This document shows positions 1-11,173 of a DNA stretch of 60,119 bases, piece after piece (the stretch's first letter is position 1; each line of letters starts with the position of its first letter). The DNA lies in NCBI GenBank assembly GCA_032718475.1, contig JAUCBJ010007483.1, positions 1-60,119 on the forward strand, read 5' to 3'. This DNA is from Nemertoderma westbladi. Lineage: Eukaryota > Xenacoelomorpha > Nemertodermatida > Nemertodermatidae. Position numbers and translations under genes: made by a program. A model generated the notes under the pieces. It was not told where the DNA came from and did not search any database. It saw only the letters and a list, made by a program, of their open reading frames with translations.

Positions 1-975
1 TGTGCAGCTACAGGTGGCACCTCCTTTATGCTGCATGGAGGTGGCAAGTTTTCTTGATCAATGACCTAGAATACCTGACCTGACCTGGCTACTACCTCTA
101 CAAACTTCCTGTGGGTGTCTAGATAGCCACCCTGCATAAAATTATCAGACAACTTTTTGAAATTTGTTCTCAATAAAATTTAATACTATTTATAACAAAC
201 CTAAAAAATTAGTATAAATTTGCAGCGCCACCTAGCGGTGCAGAATTATTTTCACAAAATTTCGCCTAATAGGTATGTTACCCCATCTTTGATCTATCAT
301 CTAAAAATTTCATGTGATTATCATGTTATTCACAACTGTAAAAGCCTTAGGGTTTTAAGTGCAACCAAGTTTTTTTGACCTGTCATGTAGATGAGCATCT
401 TATGTACCTATATTCCAAGTTATAGCCCAAACCAAAAAAAAATTTGAAACGCTGAGAGTGATAAATCGAAGAGTTGTCCGAAAATGGTGTACCGAACCGA
501 ACTTGCATGATATCATATTAAATTGTGCGAATTAAAATCGAAAATTGGTCTGCCCTTTTGGTGTAGCACTTCCCTATCCCCCCCCCCCCCCCCCCCCCGT
601 ATAACGTATTGTAATGACACACGCCGTTACGTACAGGTATATTGATCCGTGAATTAACCAACCAATCAGCTCACGGATCAATATTCCTGTTTTCATACAG
701 GAATTGTTGATCCATTCAGTAGGAGTTGTTCCCCAATTAATATTACTATCAAAGGAGTAGGTTAGTACTAACTGCGGTACTACCAATTCAAATGGCTTGT
801 CGATCTCATTCAAATCATTAGTTATGGTGGGCTGTGGAAAAACCCATTGTAATTTCAGGGACTGGCATCGAATCAAATCAAAAGAAATTTGTCGTTTTCG
901 ATTTCAATTTCCCATATGTGGGGGGCGGGGAGGGGGGGGGGGGGGGGGGATTCGCCACCCTCCTAATAGGATTAA
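1..975. other. Non-coding left flank with poly-C and poly-G runs
   Basis: No credible gene is visible. The stretch is AT-rich and carries a 21-base C run at 578-598 and an 18-base G run at 932-949. The Gly-rich or short reading frames that cross these runs are composition artefacts. The region ends at the target-site duplication of the solo LTR. Confidence 0.6.
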
Positions 976-2124
976 TGTTCGCGCTTTCAAACCTTTAGCA
1001 GTTTAACCTGCCAAATTGGGATGTCTTCTAGATAATAGATCGTCTTTAGCCTATGACAAGTATTTGATACACTACATTAGCCGAAGCCAGTCTATGCGCG
1101 ATCATTCACCCGCTGGATATACCCGGGAGACTGGATTCGGAAGCCTAACCGTATTGCGGGGTAGGCCTACTGTATTATTCGACTGATCGAAATATATATA
1201 ATCTCTGACAAATATTATTCACTTTCGGGAAATATTAACAGTTCCTTTAGGACGTGGCGCTTTAAATATATAAACAGAGTTATGACTTAAACTAGACACA
1301 ACGGGATGGCTATAGATTCACGTATATGGCGCATTCTTTAGGAGATGCTTTGTTATCAGTCACGATCATACACAATACTGCACAATGCTGCACACTAATC
1401 TGCCGACCTTCACTAATTTTAGTCACATATAAGGAGAACAACAGACAATACATGTAGGGCCTATAAAATAGCATTAGATTCACTTCAAACCACTTAATGT
1501 AAGTCGCAATCGTTATATGTAACCGGTCTCTCTAACCTTTAGTATATCAAGAAGATTGGGGTGTCTGATTATTTATCAGTATTCCAAATATAATATTCCA
1601 TCAACAAATATAATGAATAACCGACAGTAAAAGCAGTAAAATGTTAAGGTATAAATTGATATGATCGATTTGGTTAGATAACGGATATACGTTCTATAAT
1701 TAAGCCTACTAATGTTGGGCTAAAGACTGAAACACGGAGGTTCCAAAGCCGGTGTTGTAGGCTGTGGACAAATCACATACTGACTCAACTCCACGAGTCT
1801 CTATACACAATCTCCAACACAGAGGCAAAAAACGCTCTGATTGGTCGACCGAACAAAGAAGGAACAGAGAACAAAGAACAAGCTCCACGTGTACAGCATC
1901 ACCATGGTAGCCATCGCCATGGTAGCTACACTGTTTACAGAGGATTTGGCGCATTGCGTCATAAAATTGCGAATCATGTCCGCTAAAGTACACATACAGA
2001 AGAAATAACTTTTATGTCCTCTAAAACACCAGTACAGTAAGGACACGGCTTTTTATGCCTGTTAAACCAACTACAGAGTACTTTACCGGGAAAATAACCG
2101 GCTAATTCCGCAAAAGCCTTTACA
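976..2124 (-). mobile_element. Solo LTR of the BEL/Pao-like family
   Basis: This 1149-bp block starts with TGTTCGCGC on the + strand and ends with CCTTTACA, so it has TG...CA ends. It is flanked by the perfect 5-bp direct repeat attaa at 971-975 and 2125-2129. It shares conserved blocks with the LTRs of the two full elements in this window, for example tttagcagtttaacctgcc, the cattcacccg block and the gggaaatattaacagttcc block. The part near its right end differs from both. No internal element sequence is attached. It is best explained as the product of LTR-LTR recombination that removed the internal region. Strand is given to match the coding direction of the full elements. Confidence 0.85.
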
Positions 2125-2129
2125 ATTAA

Positions 2130-2599
2130 CATAGAAATCAATATTTATTTTATTTTATTATTTAATTATAATACCATACCAATACAAAACAATACCTCTA
2201 GTACACTTATATTTCGTGCATTTATTCGCAAACAAAAAAGCACGTTTCCACTTTTACTGGCTACTTTTTCTTTGTTTCTGATACTATATTTACTTCTTTT
2301 ATTTTCTAGAAGGCAAACTATCCCATTCAATTGGGATATAAATATTACCGGCACCACCGCGTGAAACATCTTGGTATTTATTGCTAGTTCAAAATATATT
2401 TTAGCGGTCAAAATGTTCTAGAAGGCCCTGATTTCAATGGTGTTAATTTGAGCTTTCTTGTGGATCTTATTAGTAATTAATTACATCTAACAATGTTTGT
2501 TGGATATGCTCGTGCTTATATTTAGCATTACTGGCTATTATCGGCCTACTGGTATATATATATATGCTGAGCGTAGAAAAGCGCTATATAAATAACCAA

Positions 2600-2630
<31 letters not shown>

Positions 2631-2794
2631 TCCAAATCCATAAAACCAAAATTAAATATAAAACTGCACCAGCATCCCACCACCAATCAGAACAAAACAA
2701 TTAAGGCAATAAAATTTAACATACAATTAATACAATCACCGAGGTGGCTGACTATACTATATCTCATTTTAATTTATTCGATATTTTATTTTAG
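2130..2794 (+). other. Non-coding DNA with a SINE/LINE-type 3' tail; intron upstream of the LamG exon
   Basis: No ORF here is credible. At about 2563-2630 the motif agcgctatataaataacc is followed by (att)n and (ta)n. That pattern is typical of the 3' end of many invertebrate SINE/LINE copies, but no head is visible upstream, so only the tail is supported. The last ~30 bases are pyrimidine-rich and end in ttttag at 2794, a good splice acceptor for the following exon. Confidence 0.5.
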
Positions 2795-3480
2795 ATCAAT
2801 GTAACTACACATCATGGTGGGTTTTGAACTTGAATAATGGTGGAAATGATAGACTAGATTCTCACAATGGTGAAATTGTTGGAACATTAAGCTACGTACC
2901 CGGACCAGGCGGTGTAGAAAACCAAGCGATAGACTTCACTAACGGTTACATATCAATCGCACATGATCAAAATGAGTTAACCTCAGAATCTCTTACAATG
3001 TTGGCCTTTATCAATACGCCTGGTCTAGGTGGCCCAATATTTGAGTTTTGCGACACTGTAAACGTTGGAACACATCTATGGATTTGGCCTGATCCTCGTC
3101 AATTGCACTATAATCCAATGTCGTCAACAGTTAAATTATTTCCCAACGCCATCACCACCAACGAATGGTATTTGGTTGCGGTTGGTGTGAGTGCTGCTAA
3201 TAAACAAACATTCCTCTACAGTCGAAGAGTTGATAGTGCAGATTACAGCAGAATGGAGTTTGACACTCCAAATACCCAGAGAGCAGCATTGGATAGCACT
3301 GTGAATCTGTATTTGGGGAAACGTATTAACAATCTCGCACCAGGGCAGATAAACTTCCCAGGCTACATCGCCCATGCTCGATATTACCCTTGTTCTCTCT
3401 CAGTGAAACAATTAGGAGAAGCATACGAGGAGCTCCTAAATTACACTACGTCTAACAGTGAGTTAACCAATAACGATTAA
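2795..3480 (+). CDS. Terminal exon of a LamG/concanavalin-like domain protein (partial gene)
   Basis: An open frame of about 228 codons follows a pyrimidine-rich splice acceptor (ttttag at 2789-2794) and ends with TAA at 3478-3480. The frame enters at phase 1: two bases complete a codon, then Gln-Cys-Asn-Tyr-Thr-Ser-Trp-Trp follows. There is no true ATG start, so this is an internal-to-terminal exon and the 5' exons lie outside the window or are not recognisable. The protein pattern (DFTNGYISIA near the front, an FEFCDT strand, NEWYLVAVGV, YLGKRI, GYIAHARYYPCSLS near the end) is that of a jelly-roll LamG_3/concanavalin-A-like module. Such modules occur in extracellular or membrane proteins and bind glycans or proteins. 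Three Cys are visible in the exon. No membrane segment follows, so the product may be secreted or end-anchored upstream. The fold assignment is by pattern only. Confidence 0.65.
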
Positions 3481-3487
3481 AATATTA

Positions 3488-3493
3488 AATAAA
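3488..3493 (+). promoter_or_regulatory. Poly(A) signal AATAAA
   Basis: AATAAA lies 8 bases after the stop codon of the LamG exon, with further TAAATAA-like sequence beside it. This supports the exon as the 3' end of a gene, with a very short 3' UTR. Confidence 0.5.
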
Positions 3494-3803
3494 GATATAA
3501 ATAATGTAATGGTATTCCCACAGAGATAAAGATCAATCGTATATCTGGGAACTTTCCCTACAATTCGCTGTATTTCGCTCCTATTCCCTGTAAAACACCC
3601 GGAAAATAGTGAAAATATTGATCAGCAGGAAATTATGAATTATTAATTTATTATAGGAAATTATTATAATTGAACACATGTACTATACTAAATTGGTAAT
3701 CCTAAATGTACTCCTTAAGGGGATCAGTACAGGCATTTTTTCCATAATAACTACTATTAAGCCACGGTACCATTTTAGAACTCATCAGATTACTTAAGGC
3801 CGC

Positions 3804-3987
3804 GTTCACACTACCAAGTCAAAGTCAAAAGAAAATAAATATAGCTAGCTAGCAATAATTAACAATAATACATTATATAGGCCTAATACTATACATAATG
3901 GCGTTCTAGAAAAAAATTAATTTCTTGTTGTTTTTTTTACATTTTTTCTTTTGACTTTGACTTTGACTTTGACTCGGTAGTGTGAAC
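3804..3987. mobile_element. Short TIR (MITE-like) element
   Basis: The left end gttcacactacc (3804-3815) is matched as reverse complement by ggtagtgtgaac at 3976-3987. Inside, the left arm continues aagtcaaagtcaaaag and the right arm cttttgactttgactttg. The 184-bp unit can fold into a long hairpin with an AT-rich centre. No coding capacity. Probably a non-autonomous DNA transposon. Confidence 0.6.
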
Positions 3988-4457
3988 TGTTCTTGCATTC
4001 CAGCCAGAATTTAATGGGCTTTCAGGTGAACCAATTTTTTTTTTAATTTAAATATTTTTTTCATATATTTAGCTTATTTTTTGAAAAATGGACCTAATTT
4101 TCAAAAAAAATAGCCGAAAAATTAGTGTCACAAACATTCAAATCACAATTCTGTGTTTATGCGTACATAATATAAAAAACTAATTGGTTTACGTTATTCT
4201 ACGGTAAAAAATGATCCTAGTGAGAAATTTTATAAGTCTATAACTCAAATAGCAGCTGAGAAAAATGTACCGAAAAAAATTGACAAATAAATACATTTTG
4301 AGAAAAATCCAGTTCAAATTTGTACCTTCCCGCGCAAAAACTGTCTGTTATTATGAATTAATTTCTGTCAATATATACATAGCAAAAAGAAAAGGTCAAA
4401 CCACCTCAGAGGGACAAACCAGCTAGTGAGGCTAGCAGCAGGGGGTGACACCAAGAC
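3988..4457. other. AT-rich non-coding DNA
   Basis: No credible ORF, RNA gene or strong repeat is seen here beyond A/T-rich runs. Confidence 0.5.
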
Positions 4458-4630
4458 GTCACCTTCAAGGCAGAACCCCCTAAGTCGATTTTTGTAGTTC
4501 TGAGATAATCGATAAAAACTGTTTATTTTTTAGAGAGATGCCTCAGTTTACTTGTTATTGTGTTTTTTGATAACTAAATATATATAGAATTTATATAACT
4601 AAACTTTCAATTTAATTTAGAATTACCTTT

Positions 4631-4820
4631 GAAATATATTGCGGTTTTTTTGTAAAAATTCGGACTTATGGTGTTTTGCCAAAACAAAGGGGAACACCAT
4701 TTTCTGGTATTATCCCGTAACTATACGATAGTTGCGGGGTATTGCCTAGAAAACAAGGTATCCTCAATTAGGCAAAACACCATAAGTCCGAATTTTTACA
4801 AAAAACACGCAAAATATATC
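4631..4820. mobile_element. 190-bp foldback element with 50-bp arms
   Basis: Left arm 4631-4680 and right arm 4771-4820 are near-perfect reverse complements, with core cggacttatggtgttttgcc, separated by a 90-bp loop. There is no coding potential. The arm end gtgttttgcc resembles the ggggttttgcc motifs repeated at 7233-7320, which suggests a local repeat family. Confidence 0.65.
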
Positions 4821-5521
4821 AAATAGTAGCCAAGGCGTATCGTACGTCCTTAATAATTTAGTGCGTAGTGCGCACGTAATACATGTGCGCATTTGTTATT
4901 AGCTAATACGTGCTATCTAATATGTTAACTAGCACATGATCAGGTGTTAGTATTACCTGTAAACGCAATAATAACAAATAATCACATAACACACTTGCGC
5001 ACATGTTGGAAATTTTTGAATTCAAAATTCTAAAGGGCTCCATAAGTTTTTGATATTTTGGTATTAATTGCTTCTAAAATAAGTACGGGACTGTAGTTAG
5101 AATCATGTATCAATACAAATTGAACAAAATGTAGCCAAATGCAGAACTATAAGAACAAAATTTAGATTCAAGAAAGCGGAACTCTAAGTACAAAATATAG
5201 CCATGTGGTACTCTACAGTAAGAACAAAGTCTAGCTACAGGGTTACAGCTACGTTAAAGTTAAAGTAAAGTTAACTTACAGTACGTCATGTCGAATAATT
5301 AAAGACCTGTTTTTTCTACAGTACATTTTGAGCAACTCTATCAGCAACTTAGTGAGCATGTCAGGTTGCCGATCAAGTTGCTCTATGTAAACGCGAAGTT
5401 TGTTGCTATAAAATATGCCTCATATAACGGAGACTAAAAGTTAATGTTACTCAAATTAAGTTGCTAGTTGCTGACCAAATTGTCCAAAACGTCCGGCAAC
5501 CTAGAGTAACTTATATCAACT

Positions 5522-6558
5522 TGGACACAAACATTAAATGATGGACAGATATTTATCAGCGCCACAAACATTAATGTGGGACAAACATTAATTGCTTGCA
5601 TATATACCTTTTCCCTTCAACTGTCTTTGTTAGCTAATTAAATAGATTCATTTGGTAATGTAAATTAAATTTCACTGTATGTTGCTACATTATATTATTT
5701 TTATTTTTTATGTTTATTGATGTGCCTTCTATTTTGTGGCTTGGTTGTGAGTCAGCGCGCCCGTCGGTCTAGTATATTTTTATTTTATAAAGTTTATTGT
5801 TTACCATATATTTACAACTGTCACTCCTAGCAACACTAATCTGATATAATAACTAAGCTGGATATAGGGCCTTATCTGTCCGAATTGTTATTGTTATTGT
5901 CAATTGTCATAATGTGACCCTGTTAAGCTTAATTCAATATACAGTCCTACCGCTAGAGAAAAAACATTAATCAGGGGGACAAACATTAATGTGGGACATA
6001 AACATTGATGTGGGATACAAACATTAATGAGGGACACAAACATTAATGAGGGACACAAACATTAATGTGGGACATAAACATTGATATAGGACACAAACAT
6101 TAATGAGGGACACAAATATTAATGAGGGACACAAATATTAATGAGGGACACAAACATTAATGAGGGACACAAACATTAATGAGGGACACAAATATTAATG
6201 AGGGACACAAATATTAATGAGGGACACAAATATTAATGAGGGACACAAACATTAATGAGGGACACAAACATTAATGAGGGACACAAATATTAATGAGGGA
6301 CACAAATATTAATGAGGGACACAAACATTAATGAGGGACACAAACATTAATGAGGGACACAAACATTAATGAGGGACACAAATATTAATGAGGGACACAA
6401 ACATTAAAGAGGTACACACACATTAATGAGGGACACAAACATTAATGAGATATACAAACATTAATGAGGGACACAAACATTAATGAGGTACACAAACATT
6501 AATGAGGGACACAAACAATAAACGAGGGACAGATATCAATCAAGGGCACAAACATTAA
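5522..6558 (+). repeat. 19-bp tandem repeat array (gggacacaaacattaatga)
   Basis: About 30 copies of the 19-bp unit gggacacaaacattaatga run almost continuously from about 5962 to 6558. Looser copies occur at 5522-5592. Variants swap acaaac/acaaat and gaggga/gtggga. The array is not coding: 19 is not a multiple of 3 and each unit carries taa. Reverse-complement copies lie at 7145-7206, so the array lies between oppositely oriented monomers. Confidence 0.8.
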
Positions 6559-6560
6559 TC

Positions 6561-7560
6561 ATGTGCACTATCGCCCTTCGCATTTAGTATGATTCATGTT
6601 ACCACCCATACACATACAATATATTACAGTATTACAATTCCCATTACTGTCAAGCAATAAAATAACAACAATAAATAATAACATATTAATCTGACCAAAC
6701 TAATAAACTATGTTATTACCAATTGAAGGAAAGGATCAGGTTACAGAGATGGTTTTTCTAACCAAAACAATAAACGATGTTGTTACTAAAAAGGGAAGGA
6801 GTAGGAGTTAAAAAATGATGAACATGAGGGGGAGACAGGAATGGGGGGAGGGGGGGGGGGGGGCATGGATGGTGGTGGTAGGAGGTAAATTGAAAATATG
6901 GGGGTATAACAGCCGGGGGGGGGGGGGGGCTGTAGCAGCAAAACAGGCAGCTGAACAACGTAACCGAACGTCGCTTTCAATTAATTTCCATCTAATTAGG
7001 AAGATGGAATGTATAAAAAACGGCGGTACTTTGATCGAAGCTCACGTTCCCATGGTAGTATTTTTTCCAGTTAATCACTTAATATCTGATCGTCTGATGG
7101 AAAGCATCACCATCGCTCATATTAATATCCATGGGCAACCATTGACCCCTATTAATGTTTTGTGTCCCACATTAATGTTTGTGTCCCTCGTTAATATTTG
7201 TGTCCTGGCCGCAATACAAACCAGTATATAAATGATAAATTACGGGGTTTTGCCAGGCTATTGTTTCTGATTTAAGGGGTTTTACAGGTTGTTATTTCTG
7301 ATTTAAGGGGTTTTGCCAGGTGGACTGAATTTCATATACTTGAATTTACGGTGTTTTGCAAGCCAATTATTGACTTGTGGGGTTCTGCCTCGAAGTGGGC
7401 ATAAGTTACGGGGAACTGTCTTTGGCTTATAACTCAAAAATGGATGGTAGAAAAGCTTCGGGGTTCTGCCAGACGAAAAAGCCGATATCGAATTACCCAA
7501 AAAGTCAAAAACATGAAAATCGAAAAAAATCGACTTAGGGGGTTCTGCCTTGAAGGTGAC
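6561..7560. repeat. Non-coding DNA with G runs, inverted 19-mers and ggggttttgcc repeats
   Basis: G-rich runs lie at about 6846-6863 and 6915-6929. At 7145-7206 three 19-bp monomers appear as reverse complement of the upstream array. From 7233 to 7560 the phrase ggggttttgcc/ggggttctgcc recurs six or more times at irregular spacing, ending in the right arm of the 36-bp inverted pair. Reading frames here are composition-driven and I do not support any gene. Confidence 0.5.
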
Positions 7561-7994
7561 GAAGAGGGAGTGGCGAGACGAGAATTAATAGTTAAGCCAA
7601 TAGCTGGCAAGGAAGTAGATTGGGAGGATAGGAGCGCATCCATTGGGTACCAGAGGCCACACAGTAGTGTAGGGCTGAAACCAATATGTGTCAATTATAT
7701 AATCACTCTAATTACTGATTTCCGGTCAGTTGATTTCCTCACGGTTGCAGACCGGCATAGTTTTTAACCGTCGTCATTTATATTGTTGCTGCTAGTATAC
7801 TGTTATATATTATCTCATAATTAACAGTCTGACTGTGCTATTATCGCTGTGATCATTAATACTGAGAAACGAATTACATTATTTTCCATCGGCCTCGGGA
7901 AAAGATATTATCCAGCCCAGTCCAGCAGCCCAGCGACAAAGCGACGTATACGATATATACCGGTCGGGAGTTGAACTGCATCACTCCCGTCACA
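7561..7994. other. Non-coding DNA between repeats
   Basis: I see no supported gene or repeat. A frame of about 100 codons overlaps 7444-7767, but it runs through the inverted-repeat motif and has no recognisable domain. Confidence 0.4.
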
Positions 7995-8760
7995 TTGTTT
8001 TTTCCTTTTTTCCTAGGCAGGAGAGGACTAAACAGCCATTTATAGTAATCATATCATTTTTAAATATTTTCCAATATATTTTACGCCCCCGAATACCTGT
8101 ATTGAAAAACAATTAGCCGAAAAATGTAACTTTCACTGTACATTTTTTCAAATTTTTTTTTGGTCGGATCCAGACTAGTGATACCTACCTACAAACAAAA
8201 CATAAGACGTTTTCGTAAATATTTGTAGATTTCTAGAGGGGGGGGGGGGGGGGGGGGGGGGTCAATATGACCCCGTCCCGGTATTTGTACAACATTTTAT
8301 AGCCCGGTACTAATAGGGTTAATTAAACTCCCATTACCATAGCAACTGGAGTTTTCTAGAACTGCTCGGTTTTACATCAAGATCCGGTTTATGATTCCAG
8401 GTGACATATATCGACTTCAATGCAGTTTTATTGAGTAGTTTATGTACAAAATAAATTATTGATTTGTTAAAACGTCTGTTTGGAGTGGTTGTCATGGAAA
8501 CTGGGAAATAGAGGAGATTGTCTTTTTCTAACTATTATGGTTTTGCTACAAATAGAGATAATATGAGTATAGACTTGAATGATATAGAATTAAATATACT
8601 CCCAGTTACCATGGTAACTATATATTTCTGGAATGTTTTGAGTTTCACTAAAAGTGTTTTAGTGAGTTTCACATGCCCAGTTTCGTAAAAATTTATCGCA
8701 AAGTCTATGTCCAAATGAGTTATTTTTGTTTAGCAGTAAGATTAGGCCGTAAGAATATAC
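7995..8760 (+). repeat. Interspersed repeat, direct copy of 27020-27780
   Basis: Long stretches match 27020-27780 in the same orientation: the block ctaggcaggagaggactaaa, the block ggatccagactagtgatacc, a G run followed by gtcaatatgacc, then taatagggttaattaaactc and ccattaccatagcaactgga. The first half also matches the right-terminal part of the 1.5-kb TIR element. The G run at about 8239-8261 is longer here. No ORF is seen. Confidence 0.7.
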
Positions 8761-9303
8761 TCTGGAGTGTCAAGCCTCTCACACTACGTTTTAAGTAGCT
8801 TAGGGAGCCGATTCGGGTTTATTGTTTTGGTTATTCCCGCGTGGCTCATATATTCGAACAGTTAGCTCTCCATCGAGCGATCGGTAGAGAAAGGAACAAG
8901 CGATTTGCAGGAGCCGTATAAAAATTAGTAAAATATATTAGCGGACGGCAGGTTAGCGCCATCCAACGGTAAGTAGCGGTTTTGTATTTAGCAGTCCTAC
9001 AGTAGTAATAGCGCGCTCCTGATCACCCCCTGTTTAACAGTAAAGTACGTTCTGTTTTATTCACTGTTACTTCGTACAGTGAAGCACGTCTTTGTGTCCT
9101 TATCGGTTAGGCATGGGGTGGCCTGTTTAACACAGTTGCTACCGGTAAACTCTATTCCTCTTACCTCATTAATCAAGAAGATTGAGGGGTTTATGATTAT
9201 TTATCGGTATTCTCCAAATATAACATCAGTATCCATTAATATAACAACAATTAATACTATAAAACAGAAGTAAAATAGTGCGGTGATTCAGTAATATGCA
9301 GTC
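8761..9303 (-). mobile_element. Remnant of an older related LTR, left part (split by element 1)
   Basis: From about 9150 to 9303 the sequence (tcaagaagattg, gattatttatcggtattctcc, aatataac, cagaagtaaaatag) aligns with the middle of the family LTRs, for example 1545-1640 in the solo LTR. The match stops exactly at the left target-site duplication of element 1 and resumes at 23532. The left edge is uncertain; 8761-9150 may belong to the same old LTR but shows only weak similarity. Confidence 0.55.
9299..9303. repeat. Target-site duplication of element 1, left copy
   Basis: cagtc abuts the TG of the left LTR. The same 5 bases follow the final CA of the right LTR at 23532-23536. Confidence 0.9.
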
Positions 9304-10579
9304 TGTACGCGCTTTTGAAGACCTTTAGCAGTTTAACCTGCCAAAATTTATATGTCTTTTGGTTTATAAATATACTTTAGAAGATGACAAATATTTAATA
9401 CCAATAAACACAACATTAGCAGAAGCCAGCCTAGTGCGCGTCCATTCACCCGCTGGATATTCCCGGGAGACTGGATTCTGAGGGCTTAGATTATTATTGC
9501 AGTGTAAGCTTACTGTACTGTATTATTCGATTGATCGTTAATAATTAATTTCTGACTAATATTATTCACTTTCGGGAAATATTAACAGTTCCTCTAGGAC
9601 GTGGCGCTCTATCTAAGTAAACAGAGATATGACTTATACTAATCACAACGGTAAGTCGGTAAGGCTTAAGATTCACGTATGAGGCGCATTCTTTAGGAAA
9701 TGCTTAGTTATCAGTCACAATCAGGCACACTACCGGTAACATACAATACTGCTCACTAATTTGCCGACCGTCAATGAATTTTATCATATATAAAGAGAAC
9801 AGCAATGGACCAATGTAGTGCTTATCAAATAGCATTAAATTCACTACAAACCACAACAATATAAGTCGCAATCGCTATATATAACCCGTCTCTCTAACCT
9901 GTAGTGTATCAAGAAAATTGGGAAATTTGGGTTCTTTATATATGTTCTCCAAATAATGTTCAACCAAACACAATAGTAAACAGCAGTATAATAATGTATA
10001 TTGAACCGATAATATAAAAATAGAAACCAGTTGATATGAATTGATATATGATGTGGACTGTTATGAACTGATAACAGTTATACGCTCTATAATTTAAGCC
10101 TACTAATGTTACTTCTAAAGTATGAAACGAATTGATTCTAGAGCCGTTGTTCCTGGCCTAGATAGCAAAAACACAAAGTATCAAGAAAAAACAGTAAGAC
10201 TGAACACTCTCCTTATGATCGGCCGAAAAGCTACACGTCGACAGGAAAAATCGCTCTGATTGGCTCAAGCCAAACAAAGAACCATGCGTCCAATGGCTGT
10301 TTCCATGTCAGCAACCAGCTGTTAGATGTCGTAATATGAATCATCACGGCTAAGCTGTGAAAGGTATTTGGTGCATTGCAGGTTTTTTGCCTTACCATGT
10401 CCGCTAAAACACGTATATAGCAGAATGACTTTTATGTCCGTTAAAACACCTGTAACGGTACCTTGCGGGCGAGGGGAATATATATACAGTTAGAGAACCT
10501 TTTTAGAGTATTCCAGCGCCTGGGGGGAAACTGGATTGCGAAGCAAAAGGGCCAGTTATATCCCACAGAAGCTTTTACA
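9304..10579 (-). repeat. 3' LTR of element 1
   Basis: The LTR runs from TGTACGCGC to AGCTTTTACA on the + strand and matches 22249-23531 except for about a dozen substitutions and one 7-bp deletion. The central part (about 10130-10430) has no visible similarity to the matching part of the element 2 LTR, while its ends do. Confidence 0.9.
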
Positions 10580-10589
10580 CCGCTCCCAG
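10580..10589 (-). promoter_or_regulatory. Candidate polypurine tract of element 1
   Basis: On the minus strand the sequence just before the 3' LTR is ctgggagcgg. It is conserved exactly at 41806-41815 in element 2. It is short and not purely purine, so the assignment rests on position and conservation. Confidence 0.45.
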
Positions 10590-10657
10590 AAAATGGGATT
10601 TGAGTCTATAAAATATACAAAATCACAGTTTCTAATATACGTAAATACTCTAAACAG

Positions 10658-11173
10658 TTAGTCTTTCTTGCGCGGATGGCGTTTACGCAGTTTTTTAAAG
10701 CTAGCCAGAGTCCTTTTCTCTTTGGGGCGAGCCACTTTACAAGGAGGGCTATAACTCCTGGGTGAAGGGTGCAATATGATTGCATCAGAGGGTGTAGGAT
10801 TATGGTCGGTGTATCCGCCAGTCGAAGTAGCGGGTTGATTGACATCAACGTCAGGTGAGAGGGGTCTAACGGCTTTGAGAGCTCGTTTCAAGACAGCCGC
10901 TCTTACGGGTCCTTTACGAGTGGTCTGAACGAGGGCCGTGGGTGGACCATAGGCAGTTAGAAACTTCCGGGGTTTAATGGTCCTTTCCAACTCGCGTTCG
11001 CGGGCTCGGTATTCGTAAGGCCTTCGATGTACTTCCTGCAACTCGGGGTGTGAGTTAACAAACAAGTCTCCATAGTCCGGATCCTGACGGATATAATTGA
11101 TTAAGTTATAGGAATGAAGGTCGCTAGGATTAACACTCCTGAGAAATTTGCGTACGAATTTAGTTGAAATACA
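10658..11173 (-). pseudogene. C-terminal basic extension of the accessory zinc-knuckle protein, behind a stop
   Basis: An open frame continues directly from the preceding accessory ORF after a TAA at 11174-11176. In element 2 the same codon is GAA (about 42406-42408), so the extension of roughly 170 residues was originally part of the same protein. No good ATG opens it. The product is rich in Arg and Lys (PYEYRARERELERTIKPRK, ending RKRHPRKKD) and has no recognised domain. A basic tail like this could bind nucleic acid or act as a nuclear localisation signal; that is inference. Unless the stop is read through, element 1 makes the shorter protein only. Confidence 0.5.

Larger units (their letters stand above)
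4458..7560. repeat. Region bounded by a perfect 36-bp inverted repeat
   Basis: Positions 4458-4493 (gtcaccttcaaggcagaacc onwards) and 7525-7560 are perfect reverse complements over 36 bases and lie 3.0 kb apart. Sequence outside the arms does not match visibly. Inside are a 190-bp hairpin, a 19-bp tandem array and ggggttctgcc/ggggttttgcc motifs. It may be one composite element with 36-bp TIRs, or two solo copies of a repeat in opposite orientation. I see no transposase. Confidence 0.45.

Noticed and set aside
574-1006. Gly-rich ORFs on both strands
   Set aside because: Created by the C and G runs; no domain and no splice or start context.
2824-2826. Translation start of the LamG protein
   Set aside because: The codon is TTG, and the frame is open upstream to a clear splice acceptor at 2794, so this is an internal position of an exon.
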